Below are positions 17,422 to 26,671 of a stretch of 64,000 nucleotides of DNA, in pieces. The notes under the pieces were generated by a model. The model was given only the letters and a program-made list of their open reading frames with translations, did no database searches and was not told the DNA's origin. The stretch lies in the NCBI RefSeq assembly GCF_014295035.1, contig NZ_CP060404.1, positions 1,592,001-1,656,000 of the forward strand, read 5' to 3'. Both the position numbers and the translations under genes were made by a program. Every line of letters begins with the position of its first letter. Positions within the stretch are counted from its first letter, which is position 1. This stretch comes from Streptomyces buecherae. Lineage in GTDB: Bacteria; Actinomycetota; Actinomycetes; Streptomycetales; Streptomycetaceae.

Positions 17422-18402
17422 TCAACGGTGCACGGCGTCGATCCCCTCCGTGTAGGCCGCCAGCGCCCGGTCCCGCACGGCCGGGCTCGGCAGCCCGGCC
17501 GTGTCCGTCGGGGACTGGATGGCCAGCGCCGCGACGCAGGCCGCCTCGGCGAGCGCCGCCTGCTCGGGCAGGCCGCGCAGCCAGCCGGAGAGATACCCGG
17601 CGGCGAAGGCGTCGCCCGCCCCGACCGGGTCCACCACCGGGACCGCGAACGCGCTCTGGTCCCAGCGTCCGGCGCCGGTGTACGCGGTCGCCGAGTGGTC
17701 CGCGCGCTTGATCACGACCGCGCGCGCACCCTCCTTGACCAGGTCGGCGGCGGCCTCGTCGGCCGGCCGCGCGGTCAGCAGCTCCAGTTCGTCCGCGCCC
17801 GCGAGGAGCAGGTCGGCGTCGGCCAGCAGGGGCCCGACGATCTGCGCCCACTGGGCGGCGCCGCCGAGCTTGTGGCGCACGTTGGGGTCGAAGGAGACCA
17901 GCGCGCCCGCGGCGCGGGCCAGCTCGATCAGGCGACGGGTGGCTTCGGCCGCGGTCGGCGAGAGCATCGGCGTGATGCCCGACAGGTGCAGCAGCCGGAC
18001 GCCATCGAGCGCGGCGGGCGGGATGTGCGCCGGCTCCAGGTGCGAGGCGGCCGAACCCGCGCGGAAGTACTGCACGTCGATGGCGCGGGAGGGGTGACAG
18101 TCCCGCAGCAGCAGGCCGGTGGGCGCCTGTTCGTCCACACCCACCTGGCTGACGTCCACGCCGTCCGCCCGCAGCTCGCCGAGGACGGCGGCGCCCGGCG
18201 CGTCCGCCCCGAGGCGGCCCAGCCAGCGCACGCTGTGCCCGAGCCGGGCGAGTCCGACCGCCACGTTGGCCTCGGCCCCCGCGATGGAGCGACGGAAGTG
18301 AGTCGCCCGGTCCAGCGGCACGCCCGGCTCGGCCAGCATCAGCAGCATGGCCTCACCGCACGTGACCACCTCGGGGCCTGATGTCCCCGGGCCATATGTC
18401 AC
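17422..18402 (-). CDS. kdgK: PfkB-family kinase, probable 2-keto-3-deoxygluconate kinase
   Basis: This is a 326-residue ribokinase-fold sugar kinase. It opens with VVTCGEAMLLM and has the substrate-lid segment SIAGAEANVAVGLARLG. It carries the PfkB C-terminal signature DPVGAGDAFAAGYL, whose Asp is the catalytic base and whose GAGD forms the anion hole. Pairing with KDPG aldolase makes 2-keto-3-deoxygluconate the likely substrate. Fructokinase is the main alternative for the fold. The GTG start at 18402 has a near-perfect AAGGAGGAGG five bases upstream. AT-richer symmetric sequences just upstream (AACGCGTT near 18437 and ACCGA-N7-TCGGT near 18446-18464) may be operator DNA. Confidence 0.88.
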   Translation of the reverse strand: MTYGPGTSGPEVVTCGEAMLLMLAEPGVPLDRATHFRRSIAGAEANVAVGLARLGHSVRWLGRLGADAPGAAVLGELRADGVDVSQVGVDEQAPTGLLLRDCHPSRAIDVQYFRAGSAASHLEPAHIPPAALDGVRLLHLSGITPMLSPTAAEATRRLIELARAAGALVSFDPNVRHKLGGAAQWAQIVGPLLADADLLLAGADELELLTARPADEAAADLVKEGARAVVIKRADHSATAYTGAGRWDQSAFAVPVVDPVGAGDAFAAGYLSGWLRGLPEQAALAEAACVAALAIQSPTDTAGLPSPAVRDRALAAYTEGIDAVHR

Positions 18403-19481
18403 CGATGCCTCCTCCTTACGTCCTTCCGCCCCCTCGAACGCGTTTCTACCGAAACGCTATCGGTTGGCACTGACATCCGAGCCCGCGGGGGCGCACTCGG
18501 CTCGATCGGGAGCATTCGACTGCGCCCCGTACCCCCATCGCCCGCCCCACTCGCCCCGCGCGCCCCACCGCCATCGAGGTCGCGGGCCCGTTCGCCCGCC
18601 TTGCCCCGGCCCTTGGGCGGCGGCAGGGCGGCGCGGCCGACGCGGCCGACGGAGGCGGCTGCCGGTGGCCGGACGCCAGCGCCTGCTGACCGAACTGTTC
18701 GGCGACGGGGGCGGGGCGCGGCCGGGCCAGCGCCGAGCCGGCGGAAGGACAACGGGCGCCTCGCGGGCGGGAGGTGGGGCCCGGAGAACGCGGACTCCCA
18801 CGCCGCGCACCTCGTGCGGGCGGTGCGCCCCGACGCGGCGCGGCGGCCGGGGACCGGGGGCCGCTGGCCACTGGGGGCGCCGGGGGCTTCGACGGTGCGG
18901 AACGAGCCGCCGCGCGGGCCGTCTCCCGCTCGATGCCCATGACGCCCGGCAGCGGGCGGCCGTCCAACGGGCGCTGAAACACGGGCCGACGGCGGGCGGT
19001 CTGAACACCCGTCCGTTCGGCTACGGCCACGACGGGTCGATCCCCGACCATCCGTGGGCCGCACTTGACGCCGAACGGGACATCGACCGCGTACGCGAGA
19101 TCGCCTTCCCCTGCCGCCGGGGCCGCCCCGAGGCGCAGCGGCGAGTGCGGGGCCTCGGGCCACCGGCCCGAACGTTCGCCAGGACGCTGGAGTGGCAGGC
19201 CGAGTGCCGGGTCATGCGCGGCCCGTGCGCGGACGTAGACGCAGGCCCAAACGCAGACGCAGGGACCCTGGCGCCGTGGAACCTCGCCGGCCCACCGGCT
19301 CCCCCACAGGCGCGGCGGCCACCTACCGCCGGCCGTCCAGCCCGGCCCGAGCGCAGCGACCGCGAAGCGACCGCGCGCCGGCGCGAACGGGAGAAGCGGC
19401 GGTCGGGGTGGGGGCGCCGACCGCCGCTTCGGTCACGGACCGCTGGCTCACGGACCGCTGGTTCGCGGGCCGCTGGCCGCG
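18403..19481. other. Long region without a convincing gene
   Basis: Almost 1.1 kb of very GC-rich DNA upstream of the kinase. Both strands carry long open frames, but none has a recognisable protein, start signal or consistent domain. The plus-strand frame around 18990-19240 keeps GC-biased third positions and reads like protein (for example RPFGYGHDG), so it may be the remnant of a lost gene. I cannot assign it. Confidence 0.4.
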
Positions 19482-19910
19482 TCAGCAGCCGTAGTCGACC
19501 AGGTCGAAGGACCGGTAGTGGTCGGCGGTGTAGTAGTCCTCCTGGTGGCTGTCACCCGTCACGATGCGGCGGGCGCCACGGTCGGAGGAGCCGGGGGTCT
19601 TCACGGTGTACTCGTGGTAGTAGCCCCGCGGGTGCTCGGGCAGCAGCCCCTCGCGGTTCTGGAAGACGGTGCCGTCCTGCGGGTAGGGGTAGGGGCCGCC
19701 CTTGTCGATCAGCCGCAGGGTGTCGTGGGCCTGCGAGGGCAGGTCCGAGTAGCAGATGTCGCCGACGGCGAGGCGGGAGAAGGTCGCCGACGCGGCGGGG
19801 GTCGCGGTGTCGACTGCCGGGGTGGCCGCGACGGCCGGGCCACCGATGAGAAGGGTCGTGGCGAGGGCGCCGAGGGCGCCGATGCGCGCGATGCGTGGGG
19901 GAATCCTCAT
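19482..19910 (-). CDS. Secreted guanyl-specific ribonuclease, RNase Sa family
   Basis: This small extracellular enzyme cleaves single-stranded RNA after G. A Sec signal ends near Ala28 (PAVA-A). The mature part matches RNase Sa closely: FQNRE, GYYHEYTV, RRIVTGD and QEDYYTADHY. The catalytic triad maps to Glu100, Arg115 and His131, with the same spacing (15 and 31) as Glu54, Arg69 and His85 of RNase Sa. Cysteines near the start of the mature domain (DICYSD) and at the last residue fit its single disulfide. No barstar-like inhibitor gene is adjacent. It is divergent from an XRE-cupin regulator gene. The ribosome binding site is weak. Confidence 0.93.
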   Translation of the reverse strand: MRIPPRIARIGALGALATTLLIGGPAVAATPAVDTATPAASATFSRLAVGDICYSDLPSQAHDTLRLIDKGGPYPYPQDGTVFQNREGLLPEHPRGYYHEYTVKTPGSSDRGARRIVTGDSHQEDYYTADHYRSFDLVDYGC

Positions 19911-20015
19911 GGAGCCAGCATGACGCGCGTAGACTGTGACATGTCAACGACAACTGGGCGATGTTTCCCAGGAGTTCACGAGACCCGCGCGGGGCCTCCC
20001 ACTGCGGGCTCGCAT

Positions 20016-20070
20016 TTTTGCCTATGAGGCAAAACTTTTGCCCCGGAGGCACGGTCCGGCTATACCGGAC
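20016..20070 (+). promoter_or_regulatory. Triple inverted-repeat promoter of the XRE-cupin gene
   Basis: Three adjacent symmetric sites precede the gene. TTTTGCCT-ATG-AGGCAAAA (20016-20034) has perfect eight-base arms. TTTTGCC-CCGG-AGGCA (20036-20051) is a near copy. GTCCGG-CTATA-CCGGAC (20054-20070) is a perfect six-base repeat. TTGCCC (20038) and TATACC (20061) are spaced 17 bases, as -35 and -10 boxes. The start would then fall at or next to the ATG at 20073, giving a leaderless transcript. Confidence 0.55.
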
Positions 20071-20072
20071 GT

Positions 20073-20705
20073 ATGACCACGCCCCCCGACGAGTCCGTCG
20101 CGGAGCTGCCGTCGGTCGCGCCCCGGCTGCGCGACCTGCGACGGCGCTCCGGGCTGACGCTGGAGTCGGCCGCCCAGCGCGCCGGCCTGTCCCCCGCCCA
20201 CCTGTCGCGGCTGGAGACCGGACGCCGCCAGCCCTCGCTGCCGATGCTGCTCGCGCTGGCCCGCACGTATGGCATCACGGTATCCGACCTGCTCGGCGAG
20301 GTCCCGGCGGAGCAGGACCCGATCGTGCGGGCCGACCGGATGGAGGCGTCGCCGGCGGGCGGCTGGACGTACTGGCGCGCGGGTGGCTCGGGCCGGGCCA
20401 TGCAGGTGCTGCGCGTGCACGTCCCGTACGGCGGGGCGCAGGACGAGCTGGTGCGGGTGCACCCCGGCGAGGAGTGGCTCTACGTGCTGCGCGGTCCGCT
20501 GCGGCTCGTGCTGGGGGACGCCGTGCACCGGCTCGACGCCGGCGACGCGGCCCACTTCGACTCGATCACCCCGCACCGCATCGCCGCCGAGTCGCCCGGC
20601 GGTGCCGAGCTGCTGTTCGTGCACACCCTGCTGCAGAGCGGCGCCGCCGAGCTGTGCCTGGGCGACCGCGACCACCGCGCCACCGGAAGGACTGGTCGAG
20701 CATGA
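20073..20705 (+). CDS. XRE-family regulator with cupin sensor domain
   Basis: This 210-residue transcription factor has an N-terminal helix-turn-helix (LRDLRRRSGLTLESAAQRAG to LSRLETGRRQPSLPMLLAL). The C-terminal cupin barrel runs from about residue 110, with HPGEEWLYVLRG and DAAHFDSITPHRI as the two cupin motifs. Proteins of this architecture sense small ligands in the barrel and control nearby catabolic or transport genes. The ATG lies only three bases after the last promoter repeat, and no ribosome binding site is visible, which fits leaderless expression. It overlaps the next gene by ATGA. Confidence 0.92.
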   Translation: MTTPPDESVAELPSVAPRLRDLRRRSGLTLESAAQRAGLSPAHLSRLETGRRQPSLPMLLALARTYGITVSDLLGEVPAEQDPIVRADRMEASPAGGWTYWRAGGSGRAMQVLRVHVPYGGAQDELVRVHPGEEWLYVLRGPLRLVLGDAVHRLDAGDAAHFDSITPHRIAAESPGGAELLFVHTLLQSGAAELCLGDRDHRATGRTGRA

Positions 20706-21058
20706 GCGACCGTACGCCGCACGCCGAGGACCCGAGCGCAGCGCAGCCGCCCACGGACCGCGCGGCCGAGGCCACACCCGCCGCACCCGCCGCTCCCGAG
20801 ACCGGCGCCGGGGCCGGCGCCGGCGCCGGCGCCGCGAGCGGGCCCGGCGGCGCGGCGGCCAGCGCGCCCGACCCCGTGAAGCCCGACCCCGTGGTGCCCG
20901 GCTCCGTCGAGCCCGGCCCGGTGCGGGTGGAGCGCGCGGCCATGAACGAGGAGGACCGCGCGCCCTGGGGCCTCACCATCCGCGTCACCTTCTACCTGGT
21001 GGGCGTGCACATCTTCGCGGCCTTCCTCTTCCTCCTCTTCCACCTGGGCGCGAAGTAG
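20702..21058 (+). CDS. Small single-pass membrane protein, DUF6126-like
   Basis: The 118-residue protein has an Ala/Pro/Gly-rich, low-complexity cytoplasmic N-terminus (about residues 1-80). A conserved-looking MNEEDRAPWGLTIRVTF segment and one C-terminal membrane helix follow (YLVGVHIFAAFLFLLFHLG). This tail is what I associate with DUF6126 proteins, which are often encoded after XRE-cupin regulators in streptomycetes. The function is unknown. The ATG overlaps the regulator stop, so the two are co-translated. A small GCCCGC-GAG-GCGGGC hairpin at 21061-21075 follows the stop. Confidence 0.75.
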   Translation: MSDRTPHAEDPSAAQPPTDRAAEATPAAPAAPETGAGAGAGAGAASGPGGAAASAPDPVKPDPVVPGSVEPGPVRVERAAMNEEDRAPWGLTIRVTFYLVGVHIFAAFLFLLFHLGAK

Positions 21059-21121
21059 CCGCCCGCGAGGCGGGCGCGGTACGAGCGCCTCGCGCCGCGT
21101 CGGCGGCGGCCCGGGGCGCGG

Positions 21122-22579
21122 TCAGCGGCGGGTGAGCAGCCGGCCGCCAGCGGAGGCGGAGGGCTGGCCGTCCTGGGCGATCCGCGTGCCGCGCAGCCAG
21201 GTGGACCGTACGACGCCGTGCAGCGTCCGGCCCGCGTACGCCGTGACCCGGTTGCGGTGGTGCAGTCGGGCCGCGTCCACGGTGAACGTCTCCTCCGGCG
21301 CGAGGACCGCGAAGTCCGCGTCCCGGCCCGGCGCGATGGCGCCCTTGACGGTGAGCCCGGCGAGCGCGGCGGGGGCCGTCGACATCCAGCGGGCGACGTC
21401 CGCCAGGTCGTGGCCGCGCGCCCGGGCGGCGCTCCACACGGCGGGCAGGCCCAGTTGGAGCGAGGAGATGCCGCCCCAGGCCGTGCCGAAGTCGCCCGTC
21501 TTCAGCTCCGGGGTGCTCGGCGAGTGGTCGGAGACGACGCAGTCGATGACGCCCTCGCGCAGGCCCTGCCACAGCAGGTCCTGGTTGGCGGCCTCCCTGA
21601 TGGGCGGGCAGCACTTGAACTCCGTGGCGCCGTCCGGCACTTCCTCCGCCGCCAGGGTCAGGAAGTGCGGGCAGGTCTCGACGGTGATCCGGACGCCGGC
21701 GCGGCGTGCCGCCGCGATCATCGGCAGCGCCTCGCCGGACGAGAGGTGCAACAGGTGCACCCGGCCGCCGCTGGCCCGGGCCGCGTCGATGAGCGCGGCG
21801 ATGGCCTCGCCCTCGACGGCTCGTGGCCGCGATGCGAGGAAGTCGGCGTAGCGCGGGCCGCTGGCGGGCGGGGCGCTCGCGAGGTGGTGCGGGTCCTCCG
21901 CGTGGACGAGCAACAGCCCGTCGACGGCGGCCAGCTCGTCCAGCACGGCGGCGAGCTGAGCGCGGGTCAGGTGCGGGAACTCGTCCACGCCCGACGGCGA
22001 CAGGAAACTCTTGAAGCCGAAGACCCCGGCCGCGTGCAGGGCGCGCAGCTCGGCCAGGTTGTCGGGCACGGCGCCGCCCCAGAAGCCCACGTCCACCAGG
22101 ACCTTCGGGCCGGCGACGGCCCGCTTGCGGGCCAGGTGGGGCACGGTGGTGGTGGGCGGGAGGCTGTTGAGCGGCATGTCGACGAGGGTGGTGACGCCGC
22201 CGGCCGCCGCGGCCCTGGTGGCGGAGGCGAAGCCCTCCCAGTGGGCGCGCCCCGGGTCGTTGACGTGTACGTGGGTGTCCACCAGGCCCGGCAGCAGCGC
22301 GTCGTCCCCCAGCTCCACCCGTCGGGCGCCGGCGGGCGCGGGCGCGGCGTGCGGGAGCACCCCGGCGATCCGCCCGTCGGCCACGTGCACGGTGGCGGGG
22401 TGGACGCCGGTCGGGGTGACGACGCGCGTCGAGCGCAGCACGAGGTCGACCCAGGCCCGGGCGGGCGGCCCCCCGCCGCTCTCGTACGGGGTACCGCCCG
22501 GGGCGGCGGCGCCCCCCGTTCGGCCGCTCTCCGTCGCCGCCCCACCGGACGAGACCGCTCCACCGGACGCTTCGGACAC
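21122..22579 (-). CDS. allB: Allantoinase
   Basis: This amidohydrolase opens the hydantoin ring of allantoin to allantoate in the cytosol. Metal-site landmarks are DTHVHVND, the carboxylated Lys in [21 protein letters not shown] and VSDHSPS. The 485-residue length includes about 45 extra residues, rich in Gly and Ser, before the domain ([10 protein letters not shown]). GTG at 22579 has GAGGGGG upstream. An internal start would remove part of the low-complexity tail, but none has a better signal. The gene is divergent from an IclR-type regulator, with a symmetric operator between them. This arrangement is known for AllR-controlled allantoin genes in streptomycetes. Confidence 0.94.
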   Translation of the reverse strand: MSEASGGAVSSGGAATESGRTGGAAAPGGTPYESGGGPPARAWVDLVLRSTRVVTPTGVHPATVHVADGRIAGVLPHAAPAPAGARRVELGDDALLPGLVDTHVHVNDPGRAHWEGFASATRAAAAGGVTTLVDMPLNSLPPTTTVPHLARKRAVAGPKVLVDVGFWGGAVPDNLAELRALHAAGVFGFKSFLSPSGVDEFPHLTRAQLAAVLDELAAVDGLLLVHAEDPHHLASAPPASGPRYADFLASRPRAVEGEAIAALIDAARASGGRVHLLHLSSGEALPMIAAARRAGVRITVETCPHFLTLAAEEVPDGATEFKCCPPIREAANQDLLWQGLREGVIDCVVSDHSPSTPELKTGDFGTAWGGISSLQLGLPAVWSAARARGHDLADVARWMSTAPAALAGLTVKGAIAPGRDADFAVLAPEETFTVDAARLHHRNRVTAYAGRTLHGVVRSTWLRGTRIAQDGQPSASAGGRLLTRR

Positions 22580-22624
22580 GCTGCCCCCTCGCCGCTCGCC
22601 GTCACACCGCGCGTCGCACCGATC

Positions 22625-22641
22625 TTCAACGTTCTGTTGAA
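22625..22641. promoter_or_regulatory. Inverted repeat TTCAAC-N5-GTTGAA, candidate AllR site
   Basis: A perfect six-base inverted repeat with a five-base spacer, 46 bases upstream of allB. The same half-sites and spacing recur at 41831-41847 upstream of the urate operon. IclR-family regulators bind sites of this kind. The rest of the 22580-22942 intergenic region shows nothing else I can support. Confidence 0.6.
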
Positions 22642-22942
22642 GGAGTGTTCACGCGGGCCCACGCCGGCGTCAAGGGCTCGTACGGCACCGCCCGTGCCCC
22701 CGCGACCAACCCACCGCGCTTCGCGAAGCGGAACCGGAATTCCGTACGCCAGAAGCGCGCGGGGCGCCGCGCGGCGCTCCGGCACCCCGCCGGCGATGCG
22801 GACAAACCCGTCGCTACCGGCGATCGCAGCATGTGGACGGCTCGGTGCGGGACTTCGGCGCCGGGTAGGCTGCCGATGGCCGGTCGGCCAGCCAGCCACA
22901 CGGCGCTTTGGCCGATCACCTCCGCCCCGAAAGGAAGCCGAC

Positions 22943-23734
22943 GTGTCGACGTCCGCCCGGTCCCACACCGCCTCCACCGCCAGCTCGGGTGGCGTCCAGT
23001 CGCTTGAGCGCGCCTTCGACCTGTTGGAGCGCATGGCCGACGCCGGCGGCGAGGTCGGGCTGAGCGAGTTGGCCACGAGCAGCGGGCTGCCGCTGCCCAC
23101 CATCCACCGGCTGATGCGCACGCTGGTCGCCACCGGCTACGTGCGCCAACAGCCCAACCGCCGCTACTCGCTGGGCCCGCGGCTGATCCGGTTGGGCGAG
23201 AGCGCGTCCCGGCTGCTCGGCACCTGGGCCCGGCCGCACCTGGCGCGGCTCGTGGAGGAGACCGGCGAGACGGCCAACATGGCGCTGCTCGACGGGGACG
23301 AGGTGGTCTACGTCGCGCAGGTGCCGTCCCGGCACTCGATGCGGATGTTCACCGAGGTCGGCCGCCGGGTGCTGCCGCACTCCACGGGCGTGGGCAAGGC
23401 GCTGCTCGCCCCCGTGCCGGACGACGAGGTGCGGGCCCTGCTCGCGCGCACGGGCATGCCCGCGGCCACCGAGAAGACCATCACGACGCCCGACGCGTTC
23501 GTCTCCGCCCTGGAGACGGTGCGCAGCACGGGGTACGCGGTGGACGACAACGAGCAGGAGATCGGCGTGCGCTGCCTGGCCGTCACCGTGCCCGACTCCC
23601 CCACCGCCGCGGCCATCTCCATCTCGGGCCCGGCCGGGCGGGTCACGGACGCGGCGAAGGAACGGATCGTGCCGCTCCTCAAAGAGGTCGCGCGGGACCT
23701 GTCGCGGACCCTCGCCGCCACCAGGCCCGCCTGA
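22943..23734 (+). CDS. allR: IclR-family regulator, probable allantoin-pathway regulator (AllR-like)
   Basis: The 263-residue protein has an N-terminal IclR winged helix (SLERAFDLLERMAD to GYVRQQPNRRYSLG). A C-terminal GAF-like effector domain follows, with HSTGVGKALLA, GYAVDDNEQEIGVRCLAV and a typical ISGPAGRV ending. Glyoxylate or allantoin derivatives are effectors for AllR proteins elsewhere. The GTG start at 22943 follows AAGGAA by eight bases. Its position divergent from allB, and the matching operators at allB and the urate operon, support control of purine breakdown. The assignment to AllR rather than another IclR member rests on context. Confidence 0.88.
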   Translation: MSTSARSHTASTASSGGVQSLERAFDLLERMADAGGEVGLSELATSSGLPLPTIHRLMRTLVATGYVRQQPNRRYSLGPRLIRLGESASRLLGTWARPHLARLVEETGETANMALLDGDEVVYVAQVPSRHSMRMFTEVGRRVLPHSTGVGKALLAPVPDDEVRALLARTGMPAATEKTITTPDAFVSALETVRSTGYAVDDNEQEIGVRCLAVTVPDSPTAAAISISGPAGRVTDAAKERIVPLLKEVARDLSRTLAATRPA

Positions 23735-23789
23735 GCCCACCCGCCGAACCGCCCTCGCCCTCCGGGGGGCCCGGGCTACCGGGGCGCGG

Positions 23790-24098
23790 CTACCGGTGTG
23801 GCGCGTCGCCGAACCGGTCGATCGCCGTGCGCACCGCCGTCACCGATGGCCCGAGCCGGCTCACGGAGCCCAGCGAACTCGCTATCAGCAGCAGCGAGCG
23901 CCGCAGTTCCGGCACCTCGGCCCGCCCCTCGCGCACCATCGCGTCCAGGGCCGTCAGTTCCTCGTCGGCCACCGTACGGTCCGACAACTCGACCGGATAG
24001 GCGGCCAGTTCACACCGCAACCGGGAGACCGCCCGCCCCAGCTCCGCCGCCTTGGGGTCTCTTTCGGCGTCGGCGGGCCGCCGGTGCTTGACGGCCAC
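23790..24098 (-). CDS. Small hypothetical protein, possibly DUF5955-like
   Basis: I do not recognise it with certainty. It is a helix-rich, charged, soluble protein of about 102 residues with no signal peptide or membrane segment. It may belong to the DUF5955 group of actinobacterial proteins. GTG at 24098 is preferred because GGAGG sits five bases upstream. An ATG at 24176 would add 26 residues without a ribosome binding site. It stands alone between the IclR gene and the kinase genes. Confidence 0.6.
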   Translation of the reverse strand: MAVKHRRPADAERDPKAAELGRAVSRLRCELAAYPVELSDRTVADEELTALDAMVREGRAEVPELRRSLLLIASSLGSVSRLGPSVTAVRTAIDRFGDAPHR

Positions 24099-24329
24099 GG
24101 TGCCCTCCATGGCCAAGACGTCGGATGGCCGACCGTACCTTGCCTCGTCGCCTGGCAACACTGACCGCCTCCCCATCTCATGCGTCCGCCCGCGACCCTC
24201 CGCGCCCCCGTATACGCGAAGGACGCGGCACAGTTAACGCCACTCTCCGCACGGTGCGCTATACACAGGGCGAAAATCGGTCGGCAAAGCCGGCTAAAAC
24301 GGCCGGGGGGAGGCGGTCAGGGGGCGCGA

Positions 24330-26555
24330 TCAGGAATCGTCCTCGACTCCGACGTCGAGCGCGTTGCGCCACACCGTGACGTCGAGCTTGACGTAGTCGC
24401 TCGGGTCCGACTCGGGCGCGGGGCCGTTGAAGGTCACCAGGCCGATGTGGCCGGAGCCGGTGCGTACGCAGATCCGGGAGCCCTTGGAGAGCCGGTCGAA
24501 GCCGATCGTGGTGGCGAACCGGGTCTCGCTGCGGCAGGTTTCGAGCGATCCCTCCTGCGCGTTGTTCAGCAGCACCAATTTGGTGTCCGTCGAACCCGTA
24601 CGCAGTTCCCGGTCGCCGAAGCTGTTGTAGTAGGCGATGTCGCTGTCGGTGCTGCCGTTCTCCGGGTGGATGGGGTCGGAGGCGAAGAACAGGTGGTAGC
24701 CCTCCGGCAGGTTGATGCCGTTCTTCGTCACCGGTTCGGGGTCGGGGACGACGGTGGGCGCCGTCTCGGTGGGGGTTTGCGAGGGCTCGTCGCTCGGCTG
24801 GGTGGACGGCTCGTCGGTGCTGGGCGCCTGGGTGGGCGTCTCCGTGGCCTTGGAGGGCTCCTTCTTCTCGGCCTGGTTGGACTTCTTGTCGTCCTCCTGG
24901 AAGAGCACGTACGTGGTGGCCCCGCCCGCCGCGGCGAAGACCAGCAGGCCCGCCACGCTCAGCGCCACGAGCTTGCCCCGGCCGCGCTTGCGCGGCCCCG
25001 CGCCGCCGCCCTCGGGCGAGCCGAGCACGGTGGTGCCGGTCGAGCCCGGGCCGGCACCGTCCGACCCGGTCGTCGGGGTGGTCAGGGCGGTGGTGGAGAA
25101 CGCGGGCGGACCGAACCCGCCCTGGCCCGTGGCGGCGCCCGACTGCGGGTAGCCGTACGCCTGGTGCGCGCTGGCCGCCTGCTGCGGATAGCCGTACTGC
25201 TGCGGCGACGCGGCGGCCCCCTGACCCTGCGGGTAGCCGTACTGCTGCTGCGCCGCGACCGGCGGCGGGGTGTGGGCCGGGTTCGGCGTCTGCGTCGGGT
25301 TCGGCGTCTGGGCCGGGTTCGCCGCCTGCACCGGCGGCGGGGTGTGCGCGGGCGTGGGCGTCGGCGTCGGGGTGGCCGGCGGCGTCGGCACGGGGGCCGG
25401 GGTGGCGGGGGGCTGCGCCGCGACGGCCGGGGCGGCGGCGGGCGGTTGGGCGGGCGCGGCCGGCGGTTGGGTGGGCGGCGCGGCCGGGGGTGCCTGCGGG
25501 GGCGCGGCGGGGGTCTGGGGCGCGTGCGCCGGGTAGGCGGGGCTCGGGGCCTGCTGTGGGGCGGGCGGTACGGGCGGCGCGGCGGGCGCCGGGGCCACTC
25601 CGGCCGCCGGCGCGACCTGGGGCGGCGCCGGGACCTGGCGGGGGGCCGGCGCGGGTACCCGGCCGGTGATGTCGGCCGCGACGGCGCCCGGCAGCCAGTC
25701 CTCGGACCGGCGCAACTGGGTGTGCGGCGACGCCTGTTGGCACAACTGGAGGATTTCGGCCAGCGCGGGCCTGGCGGCCGGGTCCTTGCGCAGGCAGCGG
25801 CCGACCAGGTCGGAAAGCTCCGCCGGCAGCCCCGTCAGGTCCGGCTCCTCGTGCACGATGCGGTACAGCACGCCGTGCGAGGTGCCCTCTCCGAAGGCCG
25901 GGGTGCCGATCGCCGCGTACGCCGCGACCTGGCCGAGCGCGAAGATGTCGGTGGCCGGGGTGACCTCGCGGCCGGCGGCCTGTTCGGGCGCCATGAAGGT
26001 CGGGGTGCCGACCGTGACGCCGCTGCTGGTGAGCGAGGTGGCGTCGGCGGCGCGCGCGATGCCGAAGTCGATGACGCGCGGGCCGTCGTCGGCGAGCAGC
26101 ACGTTGGACGGCTTCAGGTCGCGGTGCACGATGCCCGCGCCGTGGATGACCTGGAGCGCCTCGGCTATGCCCGCGACGAGGAAGAGCACCGTGGAGACCG
26201 GGAGCTTGCCGTGCTGGGCCACCGACTCGGCGAGCGAGGGCCCTGGCACGTACGCGGTCGCCAGCCACGGGGTGGGGCCGTCGGGGTCGCTGTCGATGAC
26301 CGGCGCGGTGTACAGGCCCTGCACCCGCTGGGCCGCCTTCACCTCCTGCCGGAAGCGGCGGCGGAACTCGGCGTCCTCGCTGAACTCGGGCCGGATCACC
26401 TTGATGGCCACGGCCCGGCCGCCGAGGGTGTACGAGAGGTAGACCTTGCCCATCCCCCCGGAACCCAGCTTCGCACTCAGTCGGTAACCCGCGACCGTCG
26501 TCGGGTCATCGCCCTCAAGTGGCTTGAAGACTCCCGCGGAATCCACACTATTCAT
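24330..26555 (-). CDS. Transmembrane Ser/Thr protein kinase, Pro-rich linker
   Basis: This is a Hanks-type eukaryotic-like kinase of 741 residues. The catalytic domain (about 30-300) has GSGGMGKV, the ATP-binding Lys in AIKVI, HRDLKPSNVLL, VIDFGIA and a MAPEQ activation segment. A long Pro/Ala/Gln linker follows, with repeats such as QQYGYPQ. One membrane helix lies near residues 523-545 (LVALSVAGLLVFAAAGGATTYVLF). An extracellular C-domain ends DPSDYVKLDVTVW. It has no PASTA repeats. ATG at 26555 follows a GGGGGACGAG tract. The next gene upstream encodes a paralogue with the same layout, including the outer domain, so the two arose by duplication. Confidence 0.94.
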   Translation of the reverse strand: MNSVDSAGVFKPLEGDDPTTVAGYRLSAKLGSGGMGKVYLSYTLGGRAVAIKVIRPEFSEDAEFRRRFRQEVKAAQRVQGLYTAPVIDSDPDGPTPWLATAYVPGPSLAESVAQHGKLPVSTVLFLVAGIAEALQVIHGAGIVHRDLKPSNVLLADDGPRVIDFGIARAADATSLTSSGVTVGTPTFMAPEQAAGREVTPATDIFALGQVAAYAAIGTPAFGEGTSHGVLYRIVHEEPDLTGLPAELSDLVGRCLRKDPAARPALAEILQLCQQASPHTQLRRSEDWLPGAVAADITGRVPAPAPRQVPAPPQVAPAAGVAPAPAAPPVPPAPQQAPSPAYPAHAPQTPAAPPQAPPAAPPTQPPAAPAQPPAAAPAVAAQPPATPAPVPTPPATPTPTPTPAHTPPPVQAANPAQTPNPTQTPNPAHTPPPVAAQQQYGYPQGQGAAASPQQYGYPQQAASAHQAYGYPQSGAATGQGGFGPPAFSTTALTTPTTGSDGAGPGSTGTTVLGSPEGGGAGPRKRGRGKLVALSVAGLLVFAAAGGATTYVLFQEDDKKSNQAEKKEPSKATETPTQAPSTDEPSTQPSDEPSQTPTETAPTVVPDPEPVTKNGINLPEGYHLFFASDPIHPENGSTDSDIAYYNSFGDRELRTGSTDTKLVLLNNAQEGSLETCRSETRFATTIGFDRLSKGSRICVRTGSGHIGLVTFNGPAPESDPSDYVKLDVTVWRNALDVGVEDDS

Positions 26556-26671
26556 GACGTCTCGTCCCCCGGCCCCATCAGGGCTGCCCTTCAAGCTTGC
26601 ATGTGACAGCGGTGACCTTATCGGAAGTCGTCACCCGCGCCACCGCCGCTGACGCGGTCACCTTGACTCCT

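Noticed and set aside
18930..19240. Serine recombinase remnant suggested by RPFGYGHDG
   Set aside because: The resemblance rests on a short segment, and no resolvase domain or attachment site is present.
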